This document shows, one piece after another, positions 9,683 to 17,932 of a stretch of DNA of 64,000 bases. Location of the stretch: the NCBI GenBank assembly GCA_029887765.1, contig JARXPF010000001.1, positions 416,750 through 480,749 of the forward strand. Direction: 5' to 3'. Under the pieces are notes generated by a model. The model made no database searches and was not told where the DNA came from. It was given only the letters and a program-made list of their open reading frames with translations. The stretch is from Candidatus Methanomethylicota archaeon (GTDB taxonomy: Archaea; Thermoproteota; Methanomethylicia; Methanomethylicales; Methanomethylicaceae). The stretch's first letter is position 1. The number at the start of each line of letters is the position of its first letter. Made by a program: the position numbers and the translations under genes.

Positions 9683-9757
9683 CGGGCCCGCTGGGATTTG
9701 AACCCAGGACCTGCGGCTCCGAAGGCCGACGCGCTATCCATACTGCGCCACGGGCCC
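9683..9757 (-). tRNA. tRNA-Arg (anticodon TCG)
   Basis: A 75-base cloverleaf. The acceptor stem is GGGCCCG/CGGGCCC with discriminator G, the D-arm GCGC..GCGC, the anticodon loop CTTCGGA and the T-arm CTGGG-TTCAAAT-CCCAG. There is no intron and no encoded CCA. It sits exactly at the boundary between the GC-richer decayed island (left) and the AT-rich core (right), with an integrase fragment starting about 30 bases past its 3' end. It is therefore the likely integration target. Confidence 0.95.
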
Positions 9758-9811
9758 CATTATATAATTATAAATAAAGGATATAAAGATTAGAATTAAA
9801 AAGAGTAAATT

Positions 9812-10438
9812 ATGAAAGTTTTTAATGAATTTGCAGAAGAGTATGATAAGTGGTATGAACAAAATAGAGAAGTATTTGAATCTGAATGTAAACTTATAAG
9901 TTCTTTAGAATTAGAGGGTTTTGGTATTGAAATTGGTGTTGGGACTGGAATTTTTGCTCCTTTTTCAAAGATATCTATTGGTATAGATCCTGCCATAAAT
10001 ATGCTTAAAATTGCAAAAAGAAGAAAAATAGAAGTGATAAGAGCAGTTGGTGAAGCCCTTCCTTTTAGAGATGAAATCTTTGATTTTGTAATAATGATAA
10101 CAACACTTCCATTTCTTAGAAGTACTGAAATGACCTTAGAAGAAATTAGAAGGATTTTAAGAAGTAAAGGAAGAGTTGTGATTGTTGACATACCTAAAAA
10201 TTCAAAATGGGGAGAAAGTTATGAAGAAAAGAAAGCAAAGGGGCATAGATTTTACAAATATGTAAATTTCTATAATTTTGAAGAAATTTTAGAATTATTA
10301 AAGAAAAAGAGTTTTAAAATAGAGAAAATTAAAGCTACTCTTCGTCAACCTCCTGGAGAAGTAAAATTTGTAGAAAATCCTGAAGATGAATTCAAAGGAC
10401 ATGGATTTGTAGGAATTAAAGCTATGAAAATAGAATGA
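9812..10438 (+). CDS. Class I SAM-dependent methyltransferase
   Basis: A Rossmann-fold methyltransferase of the UbiE/Methyltransf_11 type (208 aa), probably acting on a small molecule. Motif I is IEIGVGTGIFAPF (about residues 38-50), followed by an acidic loop GIDPAINMLKIA, motif II GEALPFRDEIFDFVIM and the post-motif DIPKNSKWGE. The substrate cannot be told from sequence. It is the first AT-rich gene after tRNA-Arg and precedes aif1A by about 40 bases, so it may share a promoter with the translation/topoisomerase group. Confidence 0.75.
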   Translation: MKVFNEFAEEYDKWYEQNREVFESECKLISSLELEGFGIEIGVGTGIFAPFSKISIGIDPAINMLKIAKRRKIEVIRAVGEALPFRDEIFDFVIMITTLPFLRSTEMTLEEIRRILRSKGRVVIVDIPKNSKWGESYEEKKAKGHRFYKYVNFYNFEEILELLKKKSFKIEKIKATLRQPPGEVKFVENPEDEFKGHGFVGIKAMKIE

Positions 10439-10480
10439 TAAAGTTTAAAATAAACGTTTACCTTTATTAAAAAGATAAAA

Positions 10481-10780
10481 ATGTCAAAAAATAGTGAATC
10501 ATCTAGAGAGCTTATTTTACCTACAGAAGGCCAGGTTATTGGAATAATAACTCAGTTATTAGGATGTAATAGAGTAAAAGTAAGATGTGCTGATGGGAAA
10601 GTTAGAACTTGCAGAATACCTGGAAAAATGATAAAGAAAGTTTGGTTAAAAGAAGGAGATGTAGTTCTTGTGGCACCTTGGGATTTTCAATCTAATGAAA
10701 AAGGAGACATTATATGGCGTTATGAAAAAAATGAAATAAAAGAATTAAAAGCAAGAGGATTGTTGGGATCATTAATTTAA
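10481..10780 (+). CDS. eif1A: Translation initiation factor aIF1A
   Basis: An OB-fold initiation factor (99 aa) that binds the A site of the small ribosomal subunit. Family features are EGQVIGIITQLLGCNRVKV and CRIPGKMIKKVWLKEGDVV, followed by the basic/acidic tail FQSNEKGDIIWRYEKNE. The length is typical. It is followed within a few bases by rio1, a common archaeal pairing in which initiation and small-subunit maturation factors are expressed together. Confidence 0.95.
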   Translation: MSKNSESSRELILPTEGQVIGIITQLLGCNRVKVRCADGKVRTCRIPGKMIKKVWLKEGDVVLVAPWDFQSNEKGDIIWRYEKNEIKELKARGLLGSLI

Positions 10781-10791
10781 AGTTGATAATA

Positions 10792-11547
10792 ATGTGGGAA
10801 GATTTTGAAGAAAAATTAAAAAGACCTAAGAAATTTAAGAAGGAAAAAGATGAAGATTTGTTTGAAACTGTTGAAGAAGTTTTTGATTATAAAACTCTTA
10901 TGGCTCTCTATTATGTAATAAATAAAGGTATTATAGAAGAAATGAGGGGGGTTGTGAAAAGTGGAAAAGAATCTAGGATTTATTGGGCTAAAGGAAAATA
11001 TAATGAAGATCTTGCTGTTAAAATTTATCTTACATCTTCAATGGAATTTAAAAAAGGAATTTTACAATACATACATGGAGATCCAAGATTTAAAGTAGGA
11101 AAAAATTATAGGAAAATAATTTATACATGGGCTCAAAAAGAATTTAAAAATTTAACAGAAGCATATTCAGTAGGAGTTTCAGTTCCAAAACCAATATTTG
11201 TCCATGAAAATATATTAGTTATGGAATTTATCGGAATAAATGGAATACCAGCACCATTATTAAAAGATTGGCCAATTTTAAATAAAGAAATTTTAAATGA
11301 AATTTTAAATGAAATTAAGAAACTCTATAAAAATGCTAGGCTTATTCATGCTGATCTTAGTGAATATAATATAATGATAAATGAGAGGAAGCCCTATATA
11401 ATAGATTTTGGACAGGCAGTTCCAATAGAACATCCAATGAGTTATGAATTTTTAACTAGAGATATAAACAATATTTTAAGATTTTTTAGAAAAGCAGGTA
11501 TTGAAACTCCTGAAGATGAGGTGGTAATTAATTGGCTAAAGAATTAA
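10792..11547 (+). CDS. rio1: Rio1-type serine kinase/ATPase
   Basis: An atypical kinase needed for late 40S/30S maturation. The N-terminal Rio extension is followed by GKESRIYWAKGK (flexible loop), LAVKIYLTSSMEF (Lys of the ATP site), the hinge LVMEFIGINGIPAP, the catalytic loop LIHADLSEYNIMI (about residue 185) and the metal-binding YIIDFGQA (about 201). The start is taken at ATG 10792; a TTG three codons earlier is possible but less likely. It overlaps the KH gene by 16 bases. Confidence 0.93.
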   Translation: MWEDFEEKLKRPKKFKKEKDEDLFETVEEVFDYKTLMALYYVINKGIIEEMRGVVKSGKESRIYWAKGKYNEDLAVKIYLTSSMEFKKGILQYIHGDPRFKVGKNYRKIIYTWAQKEFKNLTEAYSVGVSVPKPIFVHENILVMEFIGINGIPAPLLKDWPILNKEILNEILNEIKKLYKNARLIHADLSEYNIMINERKPYIIDFGQAVPIEHPMSYEFLTRDINNILRFFRKAGIETPEDEVVINWLKN

Positions 11548-12131
11548 CAAATAGAATGTATCTTAGAATACCACTAGATAGAATTGGAGTAGTTATTGGA
11601 GAAAAAGGAGAAATAAAATCTGAAATTGAAAAAAAGACGAATACAATAATTTCAATAGATGGAAAAACTGGAGAAGTTACAATAGAAAATACTCCAAATA
11701 CTACCGATCCTTCTGGTATTTTAAAAGCTAGGGATATTATAACTGCAATAGCAAGAGGTTTTAGTCCTGAAAAAGCTTTTAGACTTTTCGATGATAATCA
11801 AATATTAGATGTAATAAATCTAAAAGAATACATAGGAGATTCAAAGAATCATATTACTAGAATAAAAGGTAGAATAATTGGTGAAAAAGGAAAAACTAGA
11901 AAAATGATAGAAGAATTAACAGATACTTATATTTCCATATATGGACATACTGTATCGATAATTGGAGGTTATGAAGAAGTAAGAGTAGCAAGAGAAGCAA
12001 TAGAAATGCTGATTAGAGGAATGCAACATGGTACAGTATATAGATTTTTAGATAGAAAACATAGTGAATTAAAAAGAAAAGCTCTTTCATTATGGGAAGA
12101 GAGGCCTGAACTTAGGGAGGATGTAAAGTGA
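11532..12131 (+). CDS. KH-domain rRNA assembly protein (Krr1/Pno1-like)
   Basis: An RNA-binding protein of 199 aa with two KH motifs: RIGVVIGEKGEIKSEIEKKT (about residues 17-36) and RIIGEKGKTRKMIEEL (about 117-132). This is the archaeal relative of Pno1/Dim2 and Krr1, which helps mature the 3' end of 16S rRNA together with Rio kinases. The TTG start lies inside the end of rio1, and the stop overlaps the GTG of top6B (GTGA). The fixed neighbourhood rio1-KH-top6B-top6A is seen in crenarchaeal-type genomes. Confidence 0.92.
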   Translation: MAKELTNRMYLRIPLDRIGVVIGEKGEIKSEIEKKTNTIISIDGKTGEVTIENTPNTTDPSGILKARDIITAIARGFSPEKAFRLFDDNQILDVINLKEYIGDSKNHITRIKGRIIGEKGKTRKMIEELTDTYISIYGHTVSIIGGYEEVRVAREAIEMLIRGMQHGTVYRFLDRKHSELKRKALSLWEERPELREDVK

Positions 12132-13672
12132 GTGGAGAAAAATTTAGAGCAATTTCAGTAGCAGATTTTTTTTATAAAAATAGAGAAATAGCTGGATTTG
12201 ATAATCCTGTAAGAGCTACTTATACTATTGTGAGAGAACTAGTAGAGAATGCACTTGATGCTTGTGAACAATATTCAATATTACCTGATGTAAGAGTGAA
12301 ATTAATTAGTGAAGGTGAATCAATATATAGATTAAAAGTTGAAGATAATGGTATTGGAATTCCTTATGAACAAGTTCCTTATGCATTTGGTCAAGTATTA
12401 TTTGGATCAAAATATACTTTAAGACAAAGTAGAGGAATTTTTGGTCTTGGTGGAAAAATGGCAGTTTTATATGGACAAATAACAGCACATAGTGAAGTTA
12501 AAGTCACTTCTAGTCAAGGTGGTTATGAAAAATATACTTTTGAGCTTAGTATTAATATTCAAGAGAATAAACCTATTATAAGAAGAAAAGAAATAAAACC
12601 AAATCCAAGTAGATGGAGGGGGACTATTGTAGAAATTAAATTTGAAGGAGATTATGCTAGAGCAAAACCTAAAATTGTTGAATATTTTAAACAAACTTCG
12701 ATAATATTACCTTATGCTAATTTACTCTTTATAGATCCAGATGGTATTCTTTATCGTTTTGATAGAATTACTAATATAATGCCAAAACCTCCACAAGAAG
12801 TAAAGCCACATCCACATGGTGTAGATATAGAAATGGTAAAGAGAATGATAAATGCAAGTAGAAGTTCTACATTATTAGATTTTTTGGTAAATAATTTTCA
12901 TAGAGTAGGATATGCAACAGCATTAAACTTTTTGAAAAGTATAAAAATGGATCCAAAAATAGATCCAAGAAGCTTAAAACCTGAGGAAATTGTTAAAATA
13001 GTAAATAAAATGAAAGAATATAATGATTTTAGACCACCAGATGCTCAATGTCTTTCATGTATTGGACCAGATTTATTAAAAATGGGCATAGTTAGAGAAT
13101 TTCAACCAGAATTTGTAGCTGTTACTCAAAGACCCCCTTCTGCATATTCAGGACATCCTTTTATAGTAGAAGCAGCAATTGCTTATGGTGGAAGAATACC
13201 ATTAACGCCACCAGATGAAATTTTAGTATATAGATTTGCGAATAAAATACCCTTACTTTATGATTTACATAGTGATGTAACTATGAAAGTTATAAAGAAA
13301 ATAAATTGGAGGAGATATAAAATGGATTTAACAACAATGCCATTTGCATTTTTTGTACATATATGTTCTACTAAAATACCATATAAAACTGTTGGAAAAG
13401 AATTCATAGCAGATAAACCTGAAGTTGAACATGAAATAGAATGGGCATTTAAAACTTGTGCAAGACAAATTAGACAATATCTTTCAAAAAAAGAGAAAAT
13501 TAATGTAATGCAAAAAAGATTGAGTATATTTGAAAAATATTTTCCAATACTTTCACAATATGCAATGGAGCTTTCTGGAGAGAGTAAGCCTCCAAGTTAT
13601 GAAAAATTATTAAGGAGGCTACAAATTCATGCAAAAGAAAATGGAGAAAGAAGTATTATTAAAACTAACTGA
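12128..13672 (+). CDS. top6B: DNA topoisomerase VI subunit B
   Basis: The GHKL ATPase subunit of type IIB topoisomerase, which relaxes and decatenates DNA with Top6A. The Bergerat fold shows ELVENALDACEQYSI (motif N), VEDNGIGIPYEQ (G1) and QSRGIFGLGGKMA (G2). The transducer domain with its KINWRRYKMDLTTMPFAFF-type segment and switch Lys follows after a helix-two-turn-helix region. At 514 aa it is full length. The start is GTG, coupled to the KH gene, and there is a 44-base overlap with top6A. Confidence 0.96.
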   Translation: MSGEKFRAISVADFFYKNREIAGFDNPVRATYTIVRELVENALDACEQYSILPDVRVKLISEGESIYRLKVEDNGIGIPYEQVPYAFGQVLFGSKYTLRQSRGIFGLGGKMAVLYGQITAHSEVKVTSSQGGYEKYTFELSINIQENKPIIRRKEIKPNPSRWRGTIVEIKFEGDYARAKPKIVEYFKQTSIILPYANLLFIDPDGILYRFDRITNIMPKPPQEVKPHPHGVDIEMVKRMINASRSSTLLDFLVNNFHRVGYATALNFLKSIKMDPKIDPRSLKPEEIVKIVNKMKEYNDFRPPDAQCLSCIGPDLLKMGIVREFQPEFVAVTQRPPSAYSGHPFIVEAAIAYGGRIPLTPPDEILVYRFANKIPLLYDLHSDVTMKVIKKINWRRYKMDLTTMPFAFFVHICSTKIPYKTVGKEFIADKPEVEHEIEWAFKTCARQIRQYLSKKEKINVMQKRLSIFEKYFPILSQYAMELSGESKPPSYEKLLRRLQIHAKENGERSIIKTN

Positions 13673-14708
13673 AGTAGGAAGAGAAATATATAGACAAATA
13701 GAAAGAGGAGAATTTCCAAAAATAAAAGTTCCAAATAGAAGTACATCTAATGTAATATTTGATGAAAAATCTAATCAATTAATATTAGGCCCAGAAGTTA
13801 TAGAAAAAAGTGCTGGAAATATTAAGCAAATAAGGCCTTTAGCTCAATTACTTTGGGTAGCTTCTTTTGCAAAAAAATTAGTAGAAGAAAAAAAGAGTAG
13901 TACTTTAAGAGATCTTTTCTATCATTCATTAAATTATGAAATTAGATTTAAGAAGCAAATAGAATCAAATGAAACTGTAACTGATTTAGAAGCATTATTA
14001 ATGGAGCCGAGAGAAGTATTTAATATATTTCCAAAAGAAAGGGCTTCAATTTTCGGAAAATTAATAATTGAATTTACTACACCTGAAACACATAAGGGAA
14101 TAAGAACTGATTTAAGTTCAAATCCTGATGGAATGATGATAGGATTATCAGTAGCTCATGCAGAATTTATATCTTGTAAAGCTGATAAAGTCTTTGTTAT
14201 AGAAAAAAATGCAGTTTTTAGAAGATTTATAGAAGAAAGAGTTTATGATAAATTTAATGCTATATTAATAGATACAGCTGGTCAAGCTCCTCGATTAGCA
14301 AGATTATTAATAAGAAGATTGAATACTGAACTTGGTCTTCCTGTTTATATACTTACAGATGCCGATCCTTGGGGAATGCATATAGCCATGGTAATAATTA
14401 AGGGATCAGCTAATGCAGCGCATCTAAGAGATTTAACAACTCCAAGTGCAAAATGGATGGGGCTTTGGGCTACAGATATAAGAAGATTTAATTTACCTTC
14501 TTTTCCATTAACTAAATTAGATGAAGAAAGAATAAAAGTTCTTGAAGAAGACCCAAGATATAAAGAATTTGAGTGGCAAGCAGAATTACAAGAGTTTAAA
14601 AAAATAAAAAGAAGAGCAGAATTAGAAAGCTTTAGTGCACATGGATTGAGTGCAATAGTAGATAAATACTTACCAAAGAAAATGAAGATGATTTCTGAAA
14701 TGGAATGA
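13629..14708 (+). CDS. top6A: DNA topoisomerase VI subunit A
   Basis: The Spo11-like DNA-cutting subunit (359 aa). The winged-helix domain holds the active-site Tyr in STLRDLFYHSL (about residue 98-103). The Toprim domain shows VFVIEKNAVFRR (catalytic Glu) and YILTDADPWGMHI (DxD, metal binding). The C-terminal YKEFEWQAELQEF segment is family-typical. ATG 13629 overlaps top6B; ATG 13641 (MEKEVLL) is an alternative start. Confidence 0.95.
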   Translation: MQKKMEKEVLLKLTEVGREIYRQIERGEFPKIKVPNRSTSNVIFDEKSNQLILGPEVIEKSAGNIKQIRPLAQLLWVASFAKKLVEEKKSSTLRDLFYHSLNYEIRFKKQIESNETVTDLEALLMEPREVFNIFPKERASIFGKLIIEFTTPETHKGIRTDLSSNPDGMMIGLSVAHAEFISCKADKVFVIEKNAVFRRFIEERVYDKFNAILIDTAGQAPRLARLLIRRLNTELGLPVYILTDADPWGMHIAMVIIKGSANAAHLRDLTTPSAKWMGLWATDIRRFNLPSFPLTKLDEERIKVLEEDPRYKEFEWQAELQEFKKIKRRAELESFSAHGLSAIVDKYLPKKMKMISEME

Positions 14709-14752
14709 TGCGTAAAAGTTTAATAATAAAAAAGTATTTTTGCTCATTTAGA

Positions 14753-14826
14753 GCCGCGGTAGCTCAGCTCGGTAGAGCGGCGGGCTGTTAACCCGTTGGT
14801 CGAAGGTTCGAGTCCTTCCCGCGGCG
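14753..14826 (+). tRNA. tRNA-Asn (anticodon GTT)
   Basis: The acceptor stem is GCCGCGG/CCGCGGC with discriminator G, and CCA follows directly in the genome at 14827-14829. The D-arm is GCTC..GAGC, the anticodon loop CTGTTAA between GCGGG and CCCGT, and the T-arm GAAGG-TTCGAGT-CCTTC. There is no intron. It is the only tRNA here with a plainly templated CCA. Confidence 0.95.
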
Positions 14827-14882
14827 CCACTTCCAAAATTTTTTTAAGTAAATTTTAGTAAGATATTTCTTAGGTAATTAAT

Positions 14883-14981
14883 ATGTGTTTTATTGGAGCA
14901 CCATTTATAATGATTGATGTAGAAGAGATTTTAAAAGAAGAAGATTCTCCTAAAATTGTTATAAGTAAATATGCAAAATAA
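14883..14981 (+). CDS. Possible 32-residue protein
   Basis: A short frame, MCFIGAPFIMIDVEEILKEE.. ending SKYAK, whose TAA overlaps the ATG of the next gene (14971). The composition is protein-like, but there is no obvious ribosome binding site and no family recognition. The tight overlap with the downstream unknown gene suggests translational coupling. It could equally be a chance frame in the leader of that gene. Confidence 0.35.
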   Translation: MCFIGAPFIMIDVEEILKEEDSPKIVISKYAK

Positions 14982-15456
14982 TAATTTTATATCTTTAAGA
15001 AAAAATGATTTAGTGATAATTAAAGGAGAAAATGGTGCATTAGCAATTTCTAAAGTTGGAGATTTAAATAAAATATTTATTGAATATTTAATGAAAGAAA
15101 TAGAACTTCAACTTAATTCAGAAGATATAATTGCTGCTTTTGGTTTTGGAAATAATGAAAAAATAATAAAAGGACTTGAATATATTTTATTTTTAATAAA
15201 AGAATTAAATCTTCCTCTTATTGCTTTTCCAAAAAATAGAACACTTTCAATACCAATTAAAATTTTAATTTCTATAGGAAAGCAAATAGAATTAAGTAGT
15301 AAAATTCCACCAGCCATTGATTTTAATCCAAATTTACTTTGCACTACTCAAGAATTTGATGGAATAAAGATAATTGCAGTAAAAGGAGGAGTAATTATAG
15401 AAGGATTAGATTTAGCTAAATTTCACATACAATATAGGAATATTTTCCAGATCTAA
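14971..15456 (+). CDS. Hypothetical protein
   Basis: A 161-aa protein I cannot place in a family. It begins with a polar stretch, then FISLRKNDLVIIKGENGALAI resembling a beta-rich start. It contains segments such as IIAAFGFGNNEKIIKGLEYI and a C-terminal IKIIAVKGGVIIEGLDLAKF. There is no signal peptide, no clear membrane segment and no Cys clusters. Its end overlaps the convergent Dph6-like gene by about 40 bases. Soluble, mixed alpha/beta and real by composition; function unknown. Confidence 0.6.
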   Translation: MQNNNFISLRKNDLVIIKGENGALAISKVGDLNKIFIEYLMKEIELQLNSEDIIAAFGFGNNEKIIKGLEYILFLIKELNLPLIAFPKNRTLSIPIKILISIGKQIELSSKIPPAIDFNPNLLCTTQEFDGIKIIAVKGGVIIEGLDLAKFHIQYRNIFQI

Positions 15457-16057
15457 TTTTTTTCCATGACTTTATATTAATAGGATTTTTATAGAGAGGA
15501 CAATCAATAACTAATGTGTGATATTCTCCATTTTCACCAAGAGGATCTATTTTACCAATTTTATTCAAAAAGAAATTTAAATTTTCTTTTGAAATAATAA
15601 ATCCTAGCCAATTTTCATCAAGATAATCAGTATTAACACAAATAATTTTAGTTTTAAAACCAACATTTATCATTTCTTTTAAAACTATTAAAGAATCTTT
15701 GCCAAAAATTGGTTCAATTAAATTAATTCCAGCTTTTTTACATATGGATTCAAGCCATTCTATATGTTCATCTACAAAAACATCTCCTGCTACTAATACT
15801 TCAACTTTAAGTTTTTTTAAAAGATTTATTAATTCATCAATACCATTAGAAAGATTTACAATAAATAATTCTTTTTCCATATTTTCTGCAATTTTATTTA
15901 ATACATTAATATTTTCTAAATGTCCACTAGGTATTTTGAGAGTTGTAATAAAAGTTATTAAATAATTAATTGAAATACCATAATCATTTTCTACTAAATA
16001 TATTGAATATAGGGAGTCTTTACCTGAAAATAAGGCAACACCATTAATTTTTTCCAT
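15416..16057 (-). CDS. Dph6-family PP-loop ATP pyrophosphatase
   Basis: An adenine-nucleotide alpha-hydrolase family protein of 213 aa. The PP-loop is VALFSGKDSLYSIYLVE (about residues 7-23), and the family's diagnostic C-terminal motif is GENGEYHTLVIDCPLY (about 178-193). Relatives include diphthine-ammonia ligase, which amidates diphthine on EF-2; this copy or the one at 23404-24078 could hold that role. The PP-loop is slightly short (SGKDS rather than SGGKDS). It is transcribed away from the UlaG-like gene at 16139. Confidence 0.7.
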   Translation of the reverse strand: MEKINGVALFSGKDSLYSIYLVENDYGISINYLITFITTLKIPSGHLENINVLNKIAENMEKELFIVNLSNGIDELINLLKKLKVEVLVAGDVFVDEHIEWLESICKKAGINLIEPIFGKDSLIVLKEMINVGFKTKIICVNTDYLDENWLGFIISKENLNFFLNKIGKIDPLGENGEYHTLVIDCPLYKNPINIKSWKKIRSGKYSYIVCEI

Positions 16058-16089
16058 AAATTTAATAATATATATTAAAAAATAAATTT

Positions 16090-16114
16090 TTCACGATAAG
16101 AATATATTCACGAT
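16090..16114. promoter_or_regulatory. Direct repeat TTCACGAT in divergent promoter
   Basis: TTCACGAT occurs twice (16090-16097 and 16107-16114, 17 bases start to start) in the 80-base gap between the Dph6-like gene (minus) and the UlaG-like hydrolase (plus). An AT-rich TATATATT-type box lies beside it. The spacing puts the repeats on one and a half DNA turns. A regulator site is possible; no regulator is identified. Confidence 0.3.
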
Positions 16115-16138
16115 GTTTTTTAAAGAAAATAGATAGCT

Positions 16139-16786
16139 ATGTCTATAATTATTAAATGGCTTGGTCATGCAAGTTTTCAAATAAAGAAAAATGGAAAAAC
16201 AATATACATAGATCCTTATGAAGGAGAGTATGTTGATAAAGCAGACATAATACTAATCTCACATTCCCACTATGATCATTGTGATTCTTCAAAAATTGCA
16301 AAAATACGGAAAGCAAATACTTTAATAATTGCACCAGAAGAATGTGCTAGAAAAATTAATGCAAAATCAATTAAGCCAGGAGAAAAAATAAATATTGAGG
16401 ATATAACTGTTGAAGCAGTTCATGCATATAATATAAGAAGATTTAGATCACCTGGAAATCCATTTCATCCAAAAGGATTTGGAGTTGGATATTTATTAAT
16501 AATAAATAATAAAGTAATTTATCATGCAGGAGATACTGATTTTATACCAGAAATGAAAGACTTGAAGGAAAAGAATGTATTCTTAGCTCTATTACCAAGT
16601 GGTGGAACGTATACTATGGATAATCCAGAAGCTGCTGAAGCTGCTATTGCTATAAATCCAAAAATAGTAATTCCAATGCATAGATGGGATACAGATCCAG
16701 AAGAATTTAAGAAAAAAGTAGAGAGTAGTTCTAATATAAAAGTAATATTACTTAAGCCAGGAGAGTCTTATGAAATAAATGAATGA
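16139..16786 (+). CDS. UlaG-like metallo-beta-lactamase-fold hydrolase
   Basis: A 215-aa MBL-fold hydrolase of the L-ascorbate-6-phosphate lactonase-like (COG2220) family. Metal ligands are visible in LISHSHYDHCDSSK (HxHxDH, about residues 40-54), VIYHAGDTDFIPEM (Asp ligand) and VIPMHRWDTDPEEF (last His). The N-terminal GHASFQIKKNGKTIYIDPY is typical. The substrate is unknown; in archaea these are generic lactonase or phosphodiesterase candidates. It overlaps the next gene by 8 bases. Confidence 0.85.
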   Translation: MSIIIKWLGHASFQIKKNGKTIYIDPYEGEYVDKADIILISHSHYDHCDSSKIAKIRKANTLIIAPEECARKINAKSIKPGEKINIEDITVEAVHAYNIRRFRSPGNPFHPKGFGVGYLLIINNKVIYHAGDTDFIPEMKDLKEKNVFLALLPSGGTYTMDNPEAAEAAIAINPKIVIPMHRWDTDPEEFKKKVESSSNIKVILLKPGESYEINE

Positions 16787-17408
16787 AATAAAATTCTATA
16801 GTGAAAAAACTAAAAAGTACTACAAACTTGTTAATACAAGTACTTGGCCATATCTTGAAATTTCAGGAATAAGAATGCATAGAGCAGATGAAATTGATCC
16901 AAAAAAAGATGCAATACTTAAAATAAAAGCATTAGGAAGAATTTATGGAAGAATTTTAGATTGTTGTACTGGTCTTGGATATACTGCAATTTTAGCTGCT
17001 AATAAAAAAAGTGTAAAAGAAGTAATAACAATAGAAAAAGATGAAAATGTTATAGAAATAGCAAAACAAAATCCTTTTTCAAAACCATTATTTGAAAATC
17101 CAAAAATAAAAATAATAATAGGAGATGCTTTTCAAGAAATAAGAAATTTTGAAGATGAATACTTTAATTTTATAATTCATGATCCACCAAGAATAAGCAT
17201 TGCTCAAGAACTTTATTCCTTAGAATTTTATAAACAATTATTTAGAGTTTTGAATAATAATGGAAGAATATTTCATTATATTGGAAGACCAGGAATAAGA
17301 CAAGGAAAGAATTACATAAAAGGAATAATAAAAAGATTAAGAATGGCTGGATTTAATAGAATTAAAGTATTAGACTATGCTCAAGGATTAATTATTGAAA
17401 AATTGTAA
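16779..17408 (+). CDS. Archaeal COG2521-type methyltransferase
   Basis: A 209-aa class I methyltransferase resembling the archaeal COG2521 group. Motif I is ILDCCTGLGYTAILAA (about residues 62-77) with ITIEKDENVIEIA after it. The active-site-like FIIHDPPRISIAQELYS contains a DPPR motif, close to the N/DPPY used by amino- or N-methylating enzymes. A nucleic-acid or small-molecule amine target is therefore plausible, but none is assigned. It is coupled to the UlaG-like gene by overlap. Confidence 0.75.
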   Translation: MNEIKFYSEKTKKYYKLVNTSTWPYLEISGIRMHRADEIDPKKDAILKIKALGRIYGRILDCCTGLGYTAILAANKKSVKEVITIEKDENVIEIAKQNPFSKPLFENPKIKIIIGDAFQEIRNFEDEYFNFIIHDPPRISIAQELYSLEFYKQLFRVLNNNGRIFHYIGRPGIRQGKNYIKGIIKRLRMAGFNRIKVLDYAQGLIIEKL

Positions 17409-17453
17409 ATTTTTATAAAAATAAATATATATTAGTATGGATAATCCAACCAT

Positions 17454-17930
17454 ATGAATGGAAAAATTGTAAAAGTAAAGAGATTATCAGAAATAGCAAT
17501 TTTTTCAGCATTAAGTAGTATAGGGGCAATGATGCCAATTCCAAGTCCAGTAGGTTCAATAGCTTTAGATTCATTTCCAGGATATTTCATGGCTTTATGG
17601 AGAGGAGTTTTCAGTGGAGCTTCAGTTTGTGCTATAGGTCATTTATTATCATCTTTAAGAGCAGGATTTCCACTTGGTTTAATACATATACCAATAGCAT
17701 TACTCATGGCAAGTGTAGGTGTAATAACTGCAATTACTAGTAAAAGATTTGGAGTTTTTATTGGTTTAAGTTTTGGTGTTATTATTAATACTGCTGGTGT
17801 TGTACTTGCAGTACCAGTACTTGGATGGGGAATTATTCCAATATTATTGCCAATATTACTTACAGCTTCCATTATCAATGCCATAATTGCAGGAATTTTA
17901 TATAAATTCATGAGAACTTTTATGGGATAA
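17454..17930 (+). CDS. cblT: CblT-like ECF substrate-binding membrane protein
   Basis: A 158-aa hydrophobic protein with about five membrane helices. It resembles the S-component of energy-coupling-factor transporters (IAIFSALSSIGAMMPIPSP, SIALDSFPGYFMALWRG). Its stop is 2 bases before a gene of the AIR-synthase-related CblS type, and the opposing operon is for corrinoids. That pairing matches CblT-CblS, the alpha-ribazole uptake and phosphorylation pair described in Firmicutes. No ECF ATPase or T-component lies in the window, so its energy source is unseen. Substrate is inferred from context. Confidence 0.7.
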   Translation: MNGKIVKVKRLSEIAIFSALSSIGAMMPIPSPVGSIALDSFPGYFMALWRGVFSGASVCAIGHLLSSLRAGFPLGLIHIPIALLMASVGVITAITSKRFGVFIGLSFGVIINTAGVVLAVPVLGWGIIPILLPILLTASIINAIIAGILYKFMRTFMG

Positions 17931-17932
17931 TT

